64,000 nt of DNA from NCBI GenBank assembly GCA_039090855.1, contig CM077027.1, forward strand, positions 106,491,187 through 106,555,186, written 5' to 3'. This DNA comes from Macrothele yani. Lineage: Eukaryota > Arthropoda > Arachnida > Araneae > Macrothelidae. This document shows positions 42,257 through 54,149 of the stretch, piece by piece; position 1 is the first letter of the stretch, and each line of letters starts with the position of its first letter. Under the pieces are notes generated by a model, which was not told where the DNA came from, ran no database searches, and worked only from the letters and a program-made list of their open reading frames with translations. The translations under genes were made by a program, and so were the position numbers.

Positions 42257-42534
42257 CAAAGTAGTATTTTGGCATGTTTATTAAAGAAGGAAAGTCGACT
42301 CGGTCGAAAGATTCTGCGCGTCGATCCCATTCACAAAAGTAACTTCAGGTTCACTACGGCTTGTGAAAATTGCTACATCAAGAAGCTTACTTAGCAACAT
42401 GAACGCAAAACTTGCAGGATATGTAAAACAGGTTGAAATGTCCGTGAAAATGCGAGTGCAGTTACGGAGTAGCGCTCTCTGAATTGCCCGATTTTGGATA
42501 TTTAGTGCTGGCTCAAATGAGATGTTGCAATCAG

Positions 42535-43345
42535 TGAAGAGCAGACATTGAGTGGAAAGGGTGCTCCTTGTGTCTCGCCGTGCTGAAGAAGGTCGCATTA
42601 TGAACACCTGACGGACTTTGACCGATGAAGGATTGTTCGGGTGAGAAAAGCTGAATTTTCCTACGGCGAAATTGCCACCCGTACGAGGCGAAACGCCAGA
42701 AGATTGATGTGAACGATGCGTCAATGTGCAAATGAGGATCGAACGCACAGAAATCTGGGAAATGTCCAGCAAAATAGCACGACTGCACGGGATGACAGAC
42801 ACCTTTACCGCATGGAAGTTATCGATTGCACAGCGACATTCACGATGTTAGGTTAGCAGTGGAGCACCGTCACAGGTCAGGCTTCGTCCTCCACTACTGT
42901 TCGACGTCGTCGTTTTAACAGAGAACTGGTTGCTGGCAGCCCATTGCTGCGCACTCCTTTTTACCCTCAACCACAGGCTGCAATGGGGTCTCGAACACTG
43001 GCGCTCTGATTGGAAACATGTCGTCTTTTCTGACGAGTCACGATTCAACTTGATTCACCATGATGGTCACATACGTATTCGAAGATATCGTGGTGAACGA
43101 CAACATGCAGCGTCATACCGACACAAAGCCAAGCTTTATGGCTTGGGAGGCCATTGGGTCCATTTCGCGATCTCGTCTGATGCGACTTGAGGGAACCCTC
43201 ATACATCAGGGATATTTTAGAGACAGACTTCAGATTTGTCCTGGGGCAATATTCCGGCAGAACAATGCTCTGCCATATGTGGCCCGGAATGTCCCAGACC
43301 TGTTCCATCGACACGAGCTACCGGACACGATCCACCTGGATCCAG
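42535..43345 (+). pseudogene. Tc1-like transposase relic, family F
   Basis: Plus strand pieces: HLTDFDR then VRVRKAEFSYGEIATRTRRN (HTH 1), HRNLGNVQQNSTTARDDRHL, TVRRRRFNREL, the catalytic VFSDESRFNLIHHDGHIRIRR (first Asp kept), then FRQNNALPYVARNV where the second Asp has become Asn. The region of the catalytic Glu is missing. Four or more frame changes. No end repeats found. Confidence 0.75.
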
Positions 43346-44650
43346 TGGTCAGAAATGTGAGACGGGTGGTTATTTATAACCTTTTGAGAGTCTTTAAATC
43401 TCAAAGAACAAAAAAAAGTTATTTCTGGCTCCAAAATATGCAGCAGAGTTCATAAACAAAGAAGCCCATTATCGATGAAGGTAGCAAATTTCCTTATATA
43501 TCACTCTGCCAAAGAACCAACAAATGGAAAATATTTATTGCACAGTGCCCATTATTATTAGTCTAAGTATTATTTCTTGCATAGTGTCCAGTATTGTGCA
43601 ATAAATAATATTTAGATTTGCCGATTTTCAATATAAAGGGCAAATCTTTCAAAAAATGCATTGTCAAAAATGTGAGTTAAAACGAATCAGAGTTACCCGT
43701 TTGGCACAAAAGGATATTTTATCACGTTGACCCGTTTCAACTTTAATTGTAAATTCAACTGATCATTCTTATTGTAAATTCATTAGGAGTAAGACGAATG
43801 AAAAGTAAAAGACGAACGCTAATTGCATTAGTTATTGTGAGCAATCTAAATAATTTCAGAGAGGAAGCTGTGTGTTTCCAAGAACAGCCACTCTTACAAA
43901 TGCTGGAACACTAGGAAAGTGCTTTAATAACATAAACGTACATCACAGACGATAAATGCAAATTAAAGTAAAACGCAGAAGAAATGAGAATTCCAGTGAT
44001 TTCTACTTTTTCTGATCTTTGAATCGACTTCATCACTGTGTTCTGGCGTATTTTCTTACTAAAGCTCGTTAATAGTATGTAAAAAAGAAAAAGGATTATT
44101 CGAAATGCCTTCAACACAAAGGGGAAAGAATAAAACTCTGATGAGTGTATAACCTCCCTAATATCTTCGTTTCTAATTACGTTTCAGTCCCTTTCAATCC
44201 GAGTTTGTCTTACATTTCCTAAATTTTATCTGCTGTGTTAAATGTGTTTCTCCATATGGCGTTTTGTTTAATTTATGCAGAACATCGTCCCAACGAAAGA
44301 GCCAGCTGCTATGAAGAAGCATTCATTTCGCTCGATTGTGTTTTATCATTTGTCAAAGGCTCTTTTGTTTTGGATACCGTCGAAATTGATGTGGAATATT
44401 TCTTCTGATAATTTTAATAATCCTTTTAATTCCAGGTTAGTTGTAACTGTTGTAAACGCCAGAATTTTACAATTTGTGATTAAGATTGGAAATTTAACAA
44501 CAGAGATGTTTTCCATTTGCGGATCTAATCTGCACGTCTTTTGAATCAACCATAAGACAGTATAAAATGCACATTTATTAGCTTATGAAATCCTTTAACT
44601 GATTGGTTTTAGTTTACAAAAATTATTAAAATGTTCATCACAAGGGTTAG
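43346..44650. other. No gene recognised
   Basis: About 1.3 kb of AT-rich DNA; the open frame at 44275-44544 has no motif. Confidence 0.5.
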
Positions 44651-44868
44651 GTCGCCCTATGACTGAGCGGTCAGAGGTGCAGTTTTCTTGCCAGCCATTT
44701 AAGCTGCGTCCCAAGTAAGAGTCTTGGATGAAGCTTTCGTGGTGTGTTTGTCTAATAACACTGGCCCCGGTTCCTTTCTTGGAACTACTGTCCCGAAATT
44801 AGGGACAGACGACTGCTTATTGAACTCTCGGTGGCTTATGTTGTCGTTAAACCCAGAAACAAAGTAAA
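44651..44868 (+). mobile_element. SINE-A copy 4, strongly diverged
   Basis: GACTGAGCGGTCAGAGG in the head, then ACACTGGCCCCGGTTCC, AAATTAGGGACAGACGACTG and GTCGTTAAACCC. Oldest copy by eye. Confidence 0.75.
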
Positions 44869-44877
44869 ATATATAAT

Positions 44878-45690
44878 AAAGAGGAACATCAAACAGAAGT
44901 CATCACTTTTTACACGTTTTATAAGTGAGTCACGGAATAACTCTCATTGGCCGCCACCGGGAATCGAACCCAGGGTCTTCCAGTTATGCGCCGGACATGC
45001 TATCACTGCGGTCTCGAATTCCTCCAGACTCACATACGATTAACTGCCAAGCCACTTGGTAGGTTGCTTCTTAGAGCCCCGCACAATGCTGGGGATTCAG
45101 CAAAGATGATAAGCAGCAACTGAACAAATAACTAGGAGGCGAATGAATAATTAATACAGACAATCGACGTGGATTAGAAACATCAAACAGAAGTCATCGC
45201 TCTTTCCACGTTTTATAAGTGAGTCACGGAAAAATTCTCATTGACCGCTACCGCGAATCGAACCCAGGTTCTTCCAGTTACGCACCGGACATTTTATCAT
45301 TGCACCACAGCGGCCTCGAATTCTTCCAGACTCTCGTACGACTAACTGCTAAGCCACTTGGTAGGTTGCCTCTTGGAACAGAAGTCATCGCTCTTTCCAC
45401 GTTTCCGCCTTGCTATTGATGCGCCTTCTGTTTGATGAAGCAGCCACTTGATAGGTTGCGTTATTAAACAGAAGTCATCACTCTTTCCACGTTTTTATAA
45501 GTGAGTCACGGAAAAATATTCGTTTGCCGCCATCGGGAATCGAACCCAGGGTCTTCCAGTTACGCGCCGGACATGCTACCACTGCGTCAGAGCGGCCTCC
45601 AATTCCTCGAGACTAACATACGACTAACTGCCAAACCACTTGGTAGGCTGCTTCTTGGAGCCCCGCATAATGTTGGGTCTTCACCGGGGA
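44878..45690 (-). mobile_element. Three minus-strand copies of SINE-C
   Basis: Units near 44884-45105, 45177-45385 and 45466-45690. Reverse strand: ACGCAGTGGTAGCATGTCCG as A-box region, GGGTTCGATTCCCG as B box, then GTGACTCACTTATAAAACGT and GATGACTTCTGTTTGATGTT. Heads share CCTACCAAGTGGCTTGGCAG upstream of the tRNA part. Confidence 0.82.
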
Positions 45691-45700
45691 GCGCGTAACT

Positions 45701-45904
45701 GGCCGCCCCGGTGGCGCAGTGGTCTAAGCGATGGCCTCTGATCATTCGTCCGAACGGGGTCCGGGTTCGAATCCTGGTGAGGCATGGGTGTTGTGTTTCT
45801 CTTACGGCACTGGCTCTCTCCCTTCCCTGGAACCAGTGACCCTAAATTAGAAACGGGCGACTGCTTATAGCCCATTGAGTTGCTCACGGTGGTCGTTAAA
45901 AATC

Positions 45905-45939
<35 letters not shown>
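45701..45939 (+). mobile_element. SINE-A copy 5, full length with 32-A tail
   Basis: GCCGCCCCGGTGGCGCAGTG head, B box GGTTCGAATCC, body and a long A tail. Flanked by CGCGTAACT (45692-45700) and CGCGTAGCT (45940-45948), a near-perfect 9-bp target duplication in SINE-C. Confidence 0.95.
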
Positions 45940-45940
<1 letters not shown>

Positions 45941-46118
45941 GCGTAGCTGAAAGATCCTGGGTTCGATTCCCGGTGGCGGCCAATGCTGTAATTTTTTCAA
46001 TGCTGTGGAGCGCGTAACTGGAAGACCCTGGGTCCGATTCCTGTTGGCGGCCAATGAGAATTTTTCCGTGACTCACCTATAAAACGTGGAAAGAACGATG
46101 ACTTCTGTTTGATGTCCT
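45940..46118 (+). mobile_element. SINE-C copies on the plus strand (one split, one partial)
   Basis: CCTGGGTTCGATTCCCGGTG follows the SINE-A target site, and a second GACCCTGGGTCCGATTCCTG with the complete tail lies at 46010-46118. Confidence 0.78.
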
Positions 46119-46839
46119 AATCCACGTTAATATGCTGTATTAATTAACAATAAGGAATTCAGACAGAAAAAAATATGCAATATTAAAAGCAGACTGATAT
46201 CCTTTACAAAAAAAATTATTTCAATTCGCATTTTAGAATCGAAACTTTTTCATCAAATGAACTGTGCGTTTTGGAAAAGTGAAACATGCACATGAAACGT
46301 TCCTAATAACAAGCACTTCTCGTCACAAAAGGAAATTATAAAATCAGATTGTTTGAAGATGATCGGAGAAAAGGAATACGATTTTGATTCCGTAGAAAGT
46401 AAACCATACATTTAAAATAAACAATGATCGCAAAATAGTCTATATGATGAATGATGAATGAATTTGTCTTTTTTTTTTTCTGTGTTCTCCAGTCGCAGAA
46501 CTATAAATGAAAACTTGCATAAAAACATTCAGGAGATCTATCGTAGTGAAGAAAATCCGATGCAAAAATATTTTTTCACATTCAGCTGTTAGAAGTAGAT
46601 ACATGGAGGAAAATACAGTATCTATTTACTCTCCTGGCAGAAACACTGGGCTGTAATTAAAATGCATAGTACGCGTGATGTTCATTATAGCATTTTTTTA
46701 TCAGAAAAGTGTGTTCCTCATAGTGTAAGACATCCGAAGCAAAAAGGAGTTTGTTAAATCTGATGTTCCAAACAGAGATGTCGATAAAACTGTGATATAC
46801 AAACATGATATCTTGTTGGAAAGCTCTGCAGATATTTCA
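46119..46839. other. No gene recognised
   Basis: AT-rich spacer. Confidence 0.5.
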
Positions 46840-47055
46840 GCCAGAAAATGTGCGCATTATGTCTTTCACAGTCAAAGGTGACAGGCTCAAAACAAATTTT
46901 GAACATGACAATCCGTTTTTTAATGTAAATATGACAAGGATGGTAATCAGATAATATCCGAACACATGAAATTTTCGTCGCCCTGGAGCGGGAATCGAAC
47001 CCGCGTCCCCCAGATAGCTCTCGGGTATGCTAACCACTACACCACCCAGAACGAC
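46840..47055 (-). mobile_element. SINE-D copy, minus strand
   Basis: Reverse strand: GGTGGTGTAGTGGTTAGCAT (A box), CGGGTTCGATTCCCGCTCCA (B box), then GGATATTATCTGATTACCAT and a TTTACATTAAAAAACGG tail. Confidence 0.8.
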
Positions 47056-47199
47056 GAAGTCTCAAGTTTCCGATTAATTTGAACATAACCATCACAGGAT
47101 TCGCTAGTCGAAGCAACCGGGATTCATGTTTAGCAAATCTGGAGGTTAAGAATCCTATCCCGTGATTGTCCAGAGGAACAGATAAATGATGAGTGGAAT

Positions 47200-47400
47200 A
47201 CGGGATTAGCATACCCGGGCGCTATCTGGGAGATGCTGGTTCGATTCCCGCTCCAGGACAAAATTTTCAGTTTTTTGGATATTATCTGACTTACCATCCT
47301 TGCCATATTTACACCAAAACACGGATTGTCATCTTCACAATTTGTATTGCATGGTGTAATTCCGAATTCCATTCATGAGGCTCAAAACATTTTTCAGTCA
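47200..47400 (+). mobile_element. SINE-D copy, plus strand
   Basis: TAGCATACCCGGGCGCTATC, GGTTCGATTCCCGCTCCAGG and GGATATTATCTGACTTACCA, collinear with the minus copy at 46840-47055; the two face head to head. Confidence 0.8.
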
Positions 47401-47522
47401 GATATATAGAAGAGCGGATGCCATCGCATATTATAAATAAACACGTACGGACAGCATGGAGTATCAATCTGGCGCTATTACGGAACGGACTACACGTCTG
47501 AATAAATCATGAACGAAGATAA

Positions 47523-47665
47523 TTGCTTCCATTTTCTCCAGACCTCAATCCCATTGAGCATCCGTGCGATATACTGAAGATAAGTGTATTTCTGTGGACC
47601 AGCGTGCTCCCAGAACATTCTGAGTCGCTGAGAATGGCTCTCATCCGTAGCTATACCACGTGGAA
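47523..47665 (+). pseudogene. Tc1 transposase C-terminal fragment
   Basis: LPFSPDLNPIEHPCDILKISV carries the catalytic Glu region; nothing upstream remains. Confidence 0.65.
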
Positions 47666-47674
47666 ATACCTTAA

Positions 47675-48162
47675 CCCTTTAACTCGTCTTTGTTCACTAC
47701 ACGTTGAGAAACGCCAGTGGTCGTTCGTGAGAATTTTTCTCACCCTACCTTTTTCCCGCTGTTTTTAGCAGTTTGCTCAATAATAACCTTTCAGAATTTT
47801 TCCTTTGCAAGAAATATAGTTAACACATATAGTTACAAATCAAAACACGTAGGGCAAAAAACGCAGTCGTATCATCGCGTTATCTATAAAAATACAAACG
47901 ACAGTGTTCGCTTGATGAGGACATCTCTCACGTGACGCAAACGCCAGCGGTCGTTTGATAAAAGAAATGTTCACACGGGAGCAAAGAGCAGACTATTTGA
48001 AGCGTCAAATACGGGCCAATCCTTATCCGAACTGATAACAGATTGTTGAGAAGATTCTAAGAGTCATCTAGAGGGGGATGGTGTCCAGGGTCACATCCAA
48101 ATAAGTGTCGTTTTTTATACGCGAAGCGTGAAAGAAATGCTAATAGCGCGACTAACTACGGG
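47675..48162. mobile_element. Possible piggyBac-type MITE
   Basis: TTAA-flanked (47671-47674, 48163-48166) with CCCTTTAACTCG at the left and CTAACTACGGG at the right, only weakly inverted. Contains two related AACGCCAG.GGTCGTT words. Confidence 0.35.
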
Positions 48163-48694
48163 TTAAGCGGCCGACGTACCTGGACCAAATGGTGCCCAAA
48201 TTTTTCTATGTTCCTCAAAAAGAGATGCTCAGCTAGCGGCAATCTTTTACGAAAGCTACGCTTCCTTTCCCCTTCTCACCCCAGCAGCATTGACACCCCT
48301 GGTCCCTCTCACGCCGACACTAGGTAGAAGCATGCGACTGGAACATCTTTTCTCTGCTTTCTGAGTTCGTTGCCACCATTGTTCCCCTTTCAGCATACAA
48401 TCAGTCCGAAAGAATTAATTTCAGAAAATCCCGAAATAACCACTTTAAATTACAAAACTAAGGGGAAAGCAACGCTTCATGTTCACTCGTTCCAGTCGCT
48501 TTCGGCCCACTTCTTAGACAGCGTATATATTCCTTCGAGATGACTTCAGCCCATTTTATCAACGCCAAACTAATTTGTTCCAGCCGGTTAAAAGTTAATA
48601 AGCATATAATCGATCTGCCCATTGCTTGCCTTACTTATATGTTTTAACAATATTTGACTTGATAATATATTTTGTATACCCAACGAGCATCCTA
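48163..48694. other. No gene recognised
   Basis: No features seen. Confidence 0.5.
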
Positions 48695-50136
48695 TCGCGC
48701 TGGTTGTCTCTCGGAAAGTGAAAAAAGAACACCAAGAAGGGTTTGGCGGACGATCATGAAATTTACATATGTTGATGGGGTCGAGTTTACGTAGGTGTGA
48801 TGTTAATTTCGCGACCAACCGGTGAGCGCTTACGCCACAGCACGGCATAATATGCAAATTATCGTCGGTGGTATTTAAGGAGTACGGCGAAGTGAATGTA
48901 ATCGGTCGTCGGCGTACGGACACGTGCGAAGACCCTGAAGAAGCTGCAATGCCTGGACATGGAAGACGTGTAGGACTTCAGCAGTTATCAGACTTTGAGT
49001 GAGGTCATCTAGTCGGACTCCGCGAGGCCGGGTGGTCGTATCGTCGTATTGCGGAGCGAATTGGACGGGGAGTATCGGTGGTGGTACAATGGTGGCGTAG
49101 ATGGTCCGAGGAACATTCCCACACGAGAAGACGTGGAACCGGCAGTCACAGACGGACTGATGAGCGGACCGATCGACGCATAAGAAGAGCGGCGTTGTTA
49201 AGCAGAACATCCACTGCGACGCAAATCCGAGCTGCCGTTGCATCTGAGATGACCGTGCGAACAATCCGCAACCGTCTACTGGATGCAGGACTACGTGCAC
49301 GTGTGTCTCTGGCATGTGTACCTCTGACTCCAGCCCACCGTCAGGAACGACTGCAGTGGTGTCGCCAACGTCTGCACTGGAAAACGCAATGGCGATCTGT
49401 CGTGTTCAGCGATGAAAGAAGATTCTGCTTGGGAATGTCCGATGGCCGTATGCGTGTTCGCAGACGCACAGGGGAGAGTATCCACCCTTCTTGCATCCGC
49501 CAGCGACACACAGGGCCTACACCTGGTCTCCTGGTGTGGGGAACGATCAGCTATTACTCCCGTACACAACTAGTGTTTGTACCGGGTACGTTAAACAGCA
49601 CCTCCTACATCAACAACATCATTCATCCCGTTGTTGTGCCATTTGTAAGGTCGGTCCGTCGTGGTGTTTTCCAGCAAGATAACGCACGCCCACACACGGC
49701 ACGTACAACGCAACATGAATTTCAGGGTGGGAGACAACTTCCATGGCCTGCACGTTCACCGAATTTGTCCCCCGTTGAGCACGTGTGGGATTTTATGGGA
49801 CAACGACTTATCCGGTCTCCACGGCCAGCCACGACCATCCCCGATTTACGCGTCCAGGTTGAGGATGCTTGGAACTCAATACCCCAAACTCACATCCAAA
49901 ATCTGTACGACAGATTCCATGCCAGAATTGCACAGTGTGACGCAGTTCATGGCGGTTCAACCTCGTACTAACCATGTTACATGGAAATGTTAGTTTTCAG
50001 TTTACCAGCAAATACAGCTGTATTTTGCCATAATGTTTTGATCACGTTATCCTCTGTATTCCGTTATTATGCTGTATAAATTTCGTTGGTATCAGACGTC
50101 TCCTTCTTAGTGTTCTTTTTTCACTTTCCGCCAGTG
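48695..50136 (+). mobile_element. Tc1-like transposon, family G
   Basis: Inverted repeats share CGGAAAGTGAAAAAAGAACA (48712) and TGTTCTTTTTTCACTTTCCG (50111-50130); the right end CCAGTG is followed by TA. The left end has a few extra bases. Confidence 0.85.
48949..49971 (+). pseudogene. Tc1-like transposase, family G, one stop codon
   Basis: ATG at 48949 opens MPGHGRRVGLQQLSDFE, then TGA where CGA (Arg, as in DFDRGR of relatives) is expected, then GHLVGLREAGWSYRRIAERIG. The remaining 298 codons from 49078 are uninterrupted. HTH 2 is TATQIRAAV; catalytic motifs VFSDERRF, FQQDNARPH and LSPVEHVW are intact. Only 32 residues lie between the second Asp and the Glu, two fewer than in the other Tc1 copies here. 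The C-terminus RIAQCDAVHGGSTSY looks complete. Confidence 0.87.
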
Positions 50137-50138
50137 TA

Positions 50139-50944
50139 CTTGTCGGTCCATTTGTGTCTGCATGCCTCATACTTGTAAGGCATGTATCTCATTCGCCATT
50201 ACTGCATGCTATGAAGTTTGATATAACTTGGTTAATCAGTTTTTGTTTTGTGCATAACTATTAAAGACAATAAATAAGCATTGTATAAGAAAACAGGCAG
50301 ACTGATGAATGAATAGAAAGGTATATCTATGAGAGCAACTCAAAAATTAAGGTTCCCAATTTTATTACCCACTAGAAGATTCCAGTATTGGGCCAGCGAG
50401 GATACGCTCAGACAGTATATTTTAATTACCACCAGATGGCAGTAGTAGTCCGCACGTCACATGAGGCGAACAGACTCACAGTGTTGCCAATTTAGTTGAT
50501 TTTCAACTAGATCTAGTTGAGTTTTTACCCAGCACTTTGGTTGGAAAATTTCTGATTTAGTTGATAGTTGAAAAATCTGTTTGACTGTCCGAAACATTTA
50601 GTTGATTTGTAGTTGTTTTAATTATTTTTGTTTATTACTTTCATTTTTTATTATTTTCTGTTTTTAAGTTGGAATTAACAATAAGTATATCGCCAGAAAC
50701 GTCAAGGTTTTCTACTACGTTGTTGCGCACTAACGGTGTTTGCTGTCAGGCCAAATTATCGTCGTCACAAATGGTGGTAACATTTAGTACCTGGAAATTT
50801 CGTATGGGGGAAGGGTGGATATAGTACTTTTATTATATGAAGTTTTTTACATAGAAACGAAATATTCATGACTCTACTGCTGGTAGGTAAGCACTGTTGC
50901 TATTTTAGTTTATTCTCGGAGAGAATATGGAAAGTCAAGTAATT
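50139..50944. other. No gene recognised
   Basis: AT-rich; the word TTTAGTTGATTT recurs several times near 50490-50620. Confidence 0.5.
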
Positions 50945-51118
50945 ACAGTAAAGTATCTATATAAGAAACTTCCATTTAACGAAATCTTCTATTTAACGAA
51001 ATTTTCCTCAGAACTTTGACTTTGAAGGGCATTTACATGTAAATTTATTTCCATATTACGTAAATCAATTTCTATGTAACAAAGTTTTTTTCGACTAAAA
51101 ATTACCGTTTTGTGTGGG

Positions 51119-51154
<36 letters not shown>

Positions 51155-52203
51155 AGTGTGTGTGTGTTCCACGAAAATTTTGTTTCATAATCTTTTAGAA
51201 CTCAAATCGCAGTAAAGAGCCCTTAATTTCTCATCTTAAAACTTTGGTTCTGTGTGTCGCTGGGAATCTTGTCGGGAGGGGAACGACACGCTGGAAGTTG
51301 TATCCATGGAAACGTTACAAAGCAGCTGTTTTTCCAAATGTGGATAGGAAGTCGAGCGTAGAAACTGCATGCCGTAGGGTAAAACTGGTTTTAACTGGTG
51401 TGAGCTCTGTAGAAGTTACGTATTCATTCTCATTCAATCAGTACATGCTTCACTCGCCTGTGTTATTCGCACAAAATGTCGAAAAGAAAATGTCTTTCTC
51501 ACTTTCGGATTAAGAGATACTTTTAGATGATGTTCACGAAATAAAGAAGAAAGGAGTGGCTTTAAAGTATTGTATAGCTCCAAGCAGTGTGTGAACAATT
51601 AAACAAAATTGATCTGCCATTGATATCCAACACGAAAGCGGTAGGAATGTAAGTTGGTTTAGAAGCAGTAGAAATAAATAAAGTTTCAAAAAGACCACGA
51701 TGCCGCTCTTTTAGAACGGGTGAGGATGGTTTGAAGTAAAAATCTGCCACTCGCCGGTCCGATTATTCAACAAAAAGCCTAGAAATTTTCTAAACATTTA
51801 GGACACTCACAATTTTAGGCATCACTGAATGTCAAGATAAATTTAAAAAGAGACACAGAATTGCGTGTAAAACCGTATCAAAAGAAAGAGCAGATATTTC
51901 AGAAAAGGTTTGTGAAAAATGGAAAAATGACATTGAACAACTTTTGAAAGAATATCCTGCAAAAAACATGTTTAATACATATGAAACTGTTCGTTTTATA
52001 CGTATAAAAGAGATTGAAACTCATTTAGAAAAAGTTTATACTCAAAAGTTCAATTTACTGTCCAAATCAACTACATTTTACGGTCTCGTTCATTTTACTT
52101 GATTAAGTTTTTACAATTTAAGTTAATTTCTATTTAACGAATTTTCTCTATAACGAAGTTTTTAAGTGGAACGATAGGACTTCGTTAAATAGAGACTCAA
52201 CTG
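50945..52203 (+). mobile_element. pogo/Tigger-type element, internally deleted
   Basis: Ends CAGTAAAGTATCTATATAAG and TTAAATAGAGACTCAACTG with shared inverted TTTAACGAA motifs; TA on both sides (50943-50944, 52204-52205). Contains a GT microsatellite at 51124-51168. Confidence 0.78.
51476..52020 (+). pseudogene. Tigger-like transposase fragment
   Basis: MSKRKCLSLSD then EILLDDVHEIKKKGVALKYCIAPSSV matches the N-terminal CENP-B-type HTH of Tigger proteins. Later ERADISEKVCEKWKND and EYPAKNMFNTYETV, where relatives have FNADETG, marks the start of the DDE domain with the Asp lost. The rest of the catalytic domain is deleted and stops are frequent. Confidence 0.75.
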
Positions 52204-52205
52204 TA

Positions 52206-53099
52206 CTTAGTTGACTGTTGAACCTTTTAGTTGATCATCAAGAAAGAGTATTTGATTATTTCCTTTCTTTTTCCATTGACCTTTCTTTTTATTATTAATA
52301 CATCTACGTGACGTTAAATTTGAAAGTCTGTATTCGGTGAAAATTCTTTTTAGTGCATAAATGCAAGCACATACAAACGCACATGCTTTTAAATCCAATA
52401 TGTTTTCATAATTTTATATTATCATCGACAAAAATTTCCAGAAGTAAACTTTGTTATCGTTCTTAAATTAAACGTTCTATACAATATTGTAAATTAAATT
52501 TTAAACTATCGCAGTTTGCGTTTCCCTACAGCACGATGATGAATATTAACTACAGAAGTGGAAGATACATGTTAATTTTGTGCCATCAAAGTTAATTTAG
52601 GTTACATCTGTGAAATTTTGAATTATACAATATTCTCTATCTTGTGTAATTGTTGATTGTGAATGCAAATTTCAGCAGTTGTCAAAAGTTCTTATATATA
52701 TGAATGCTTAGAAGAGCAGCTTACCGCTCAAAAGAAAGATTACATACTATCAAAAAAGAAATGCACGGCTGTAATCTTTATTTTTGGATTTACTCTTTTT
52801 CCTCTTCTGGTGCATCAAAACTCTGTGATTACGTTCTAAACTTAACCTGTCTACAGAAAACGATCACAGACACCCCAGCGGCTGAGCAGTCAGTGATGCT
52901 GGTTTCTGACATCTATCAGAAAAGCAGTGAAGACTATAAATTATACTTTTTCATTCACTTCATTTTTGTGAAATTAAATTCGTAAAAAAGACTTCTGTGC
53001 CCTCTTTTGGTTGATTTTGAGGTGATTTTCCTGTTAGAATCCCTTTGATTTGCTGTAACTGGAGTTGGCCACACTGCTGACGCACAGTAGTTTCAACAT
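52206..53099. other. No gene recognised
   Basis: Short frames only (for example 52704-52985), no motif. Confidence 0.5.
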
Positions 53100-53400
53100 A
53101 ACGGCCGCACTGAAAGAGTAGACAAAGGAAGAAGTACGCTTTCTAATTCATTTTTTATGCGCAAAAAAGTTTTTTCTGCTGGAATTTATCGTGACTGATG
53201 CCAGTGTCTGGGGCCCAACATGTGAAAGTAAAACATGTGCATAAATGGTGCACAGGGTTTGTCACTAGTCGAGTGAATGTGATGGATGAACAAAGTAATG
53301 GTTAGCCTTCAACATGAGCTGATGGTGTTTATTCCTGTTGTTCCACCGAACAGTTCTGATTTGGCACCGTCAGACTACTTTTTTCGTCCCAAAGCTAAAA
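53100..53400 (+). pseudogene. mariner transposase relic
   Basis: KEEVRFLIHFLCAKKFF resembles a mariner N-terminal HTH, and VPPNSSDLAPSDYFF at about 53335-53382 is the third catalytic Asp region. The middle is missing. No end repeats found. Confidence 0.6.
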
Positions 53401-53752
53401 AAAACACCTCAGTGGTCATTGCTTTATTTCCTATGAATAAGTTCAAAATGAAAACAAGAAACGGATACATGCGTAGAACGAAATTTGGTTTTGATAAGGG
53501 ATTGAAAAGTTTATTTATCACCAGGATAAGTCCTTTAAACAGACTTGGTGACTGCGTGGAAAACTGAAGTTAATACGAGAAATGTATCTCAACATGATGT
53601 GCATATTGTTTTTATTTAAACAAAAATTTAGGAAGAAAACTTTTCGAATTTCCCTCGTAAAATCTTATACACATTGTAACGTACCAGGAGATGTGACGTA
53701 CCTGCCAGAAGGACGCACACGACATAAAGGCAGATAGGAATCAGAATAAAAC

Positions 53753-53824
53753 GTCCGCGTAGCTCAATTGGTAGAGTGACTTATTCCGGAATGAGGGGAT
53801 CCGGGTTCGAGCCCCGGCGCGAAT
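53753..53824 (+). other. tRNA-like segment in the 5' LTR
   Basis: GTCCGCG pairs with CGCGAAT (one mismatch); GCTC/GAGT D-stem; CCGGG/CCCGG T-stem around a canonical TTCGAGC loop. A box TAGCTCAATTGG, B box GGTTCGAGCCC. No CCA end; the anticodon arm is irregular, so this is not a functional tRNA gene. Confidence 0.82.
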
Positions 53825-53856
53825 AAAAATGATGGAGAAATTTACTTCATTATAAA

Positions 53857-53868
53857 TGGCGCCCGAAC
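53857..53868 (+). promoter_or_regulatory. Primer-binding site of TRIM copy 2
   Basis: TGGCGCCCGAAC, identical to that of copy 1. Confidence 0.88.
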
Positions 53869-54077
53869 TATCCGGATGACCCGACCGTTCAAAATCTCGC
53901 ATTGGTGTGATGTTATTTCCATACCGAGAGATAGGAAAAATAAGAGAATCCCTTCTCCAGCACTTCGAATAAAAAAAAAAAAAAATAAGGGGGAGATGAT
54001 GTAACGTACCAGGAGATGTGACGTACCTGCCAGAAGGACGCACACGACATAAAGGCAGATAGGAATCAGAATAAAAC

Positions 54078-54149
54078 GTCCGCGTAGCTCAATTGGTAGA
54101 GTGACTTATTCCGGAATGAGGGGATCCGGGTTCGAGCCCAGGCGCGGAT
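54078..54149 (+). other. tRNA-like segment in the 3' LTR
   Basis: Same 72-nt segment; here the acceptor ends GTCCGCG and CGCGGAT pair fully (one G-U), while the T-stem has one mismatch (CCGGG/CCAGG). Confidence 0.82.

Noticed and set aside
44946..45010. Cluster of tRNA genes around 45-47 kb
   Set aside because: The tRNA-like parts are joined to shared non-tRNA tails and occur as dispersed or duplicated copies, which fits SINEs.
47675..48162. Confident piggyBac MITE call
   Set aside because: TTAA and CCC are present but the inverted repeats barely match, so it is kept only as a low-confidence feature.
51124..51168. GT repeat as a regulatory element
   Set aside because: A simple microsatellite inside a Tigger element; no evidence of function.
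53753..53824. Functional tRNA gene
   Set aside because: It sits in both LTRs of a miniature element, the anticodon arm is irregular and there is no normal context.
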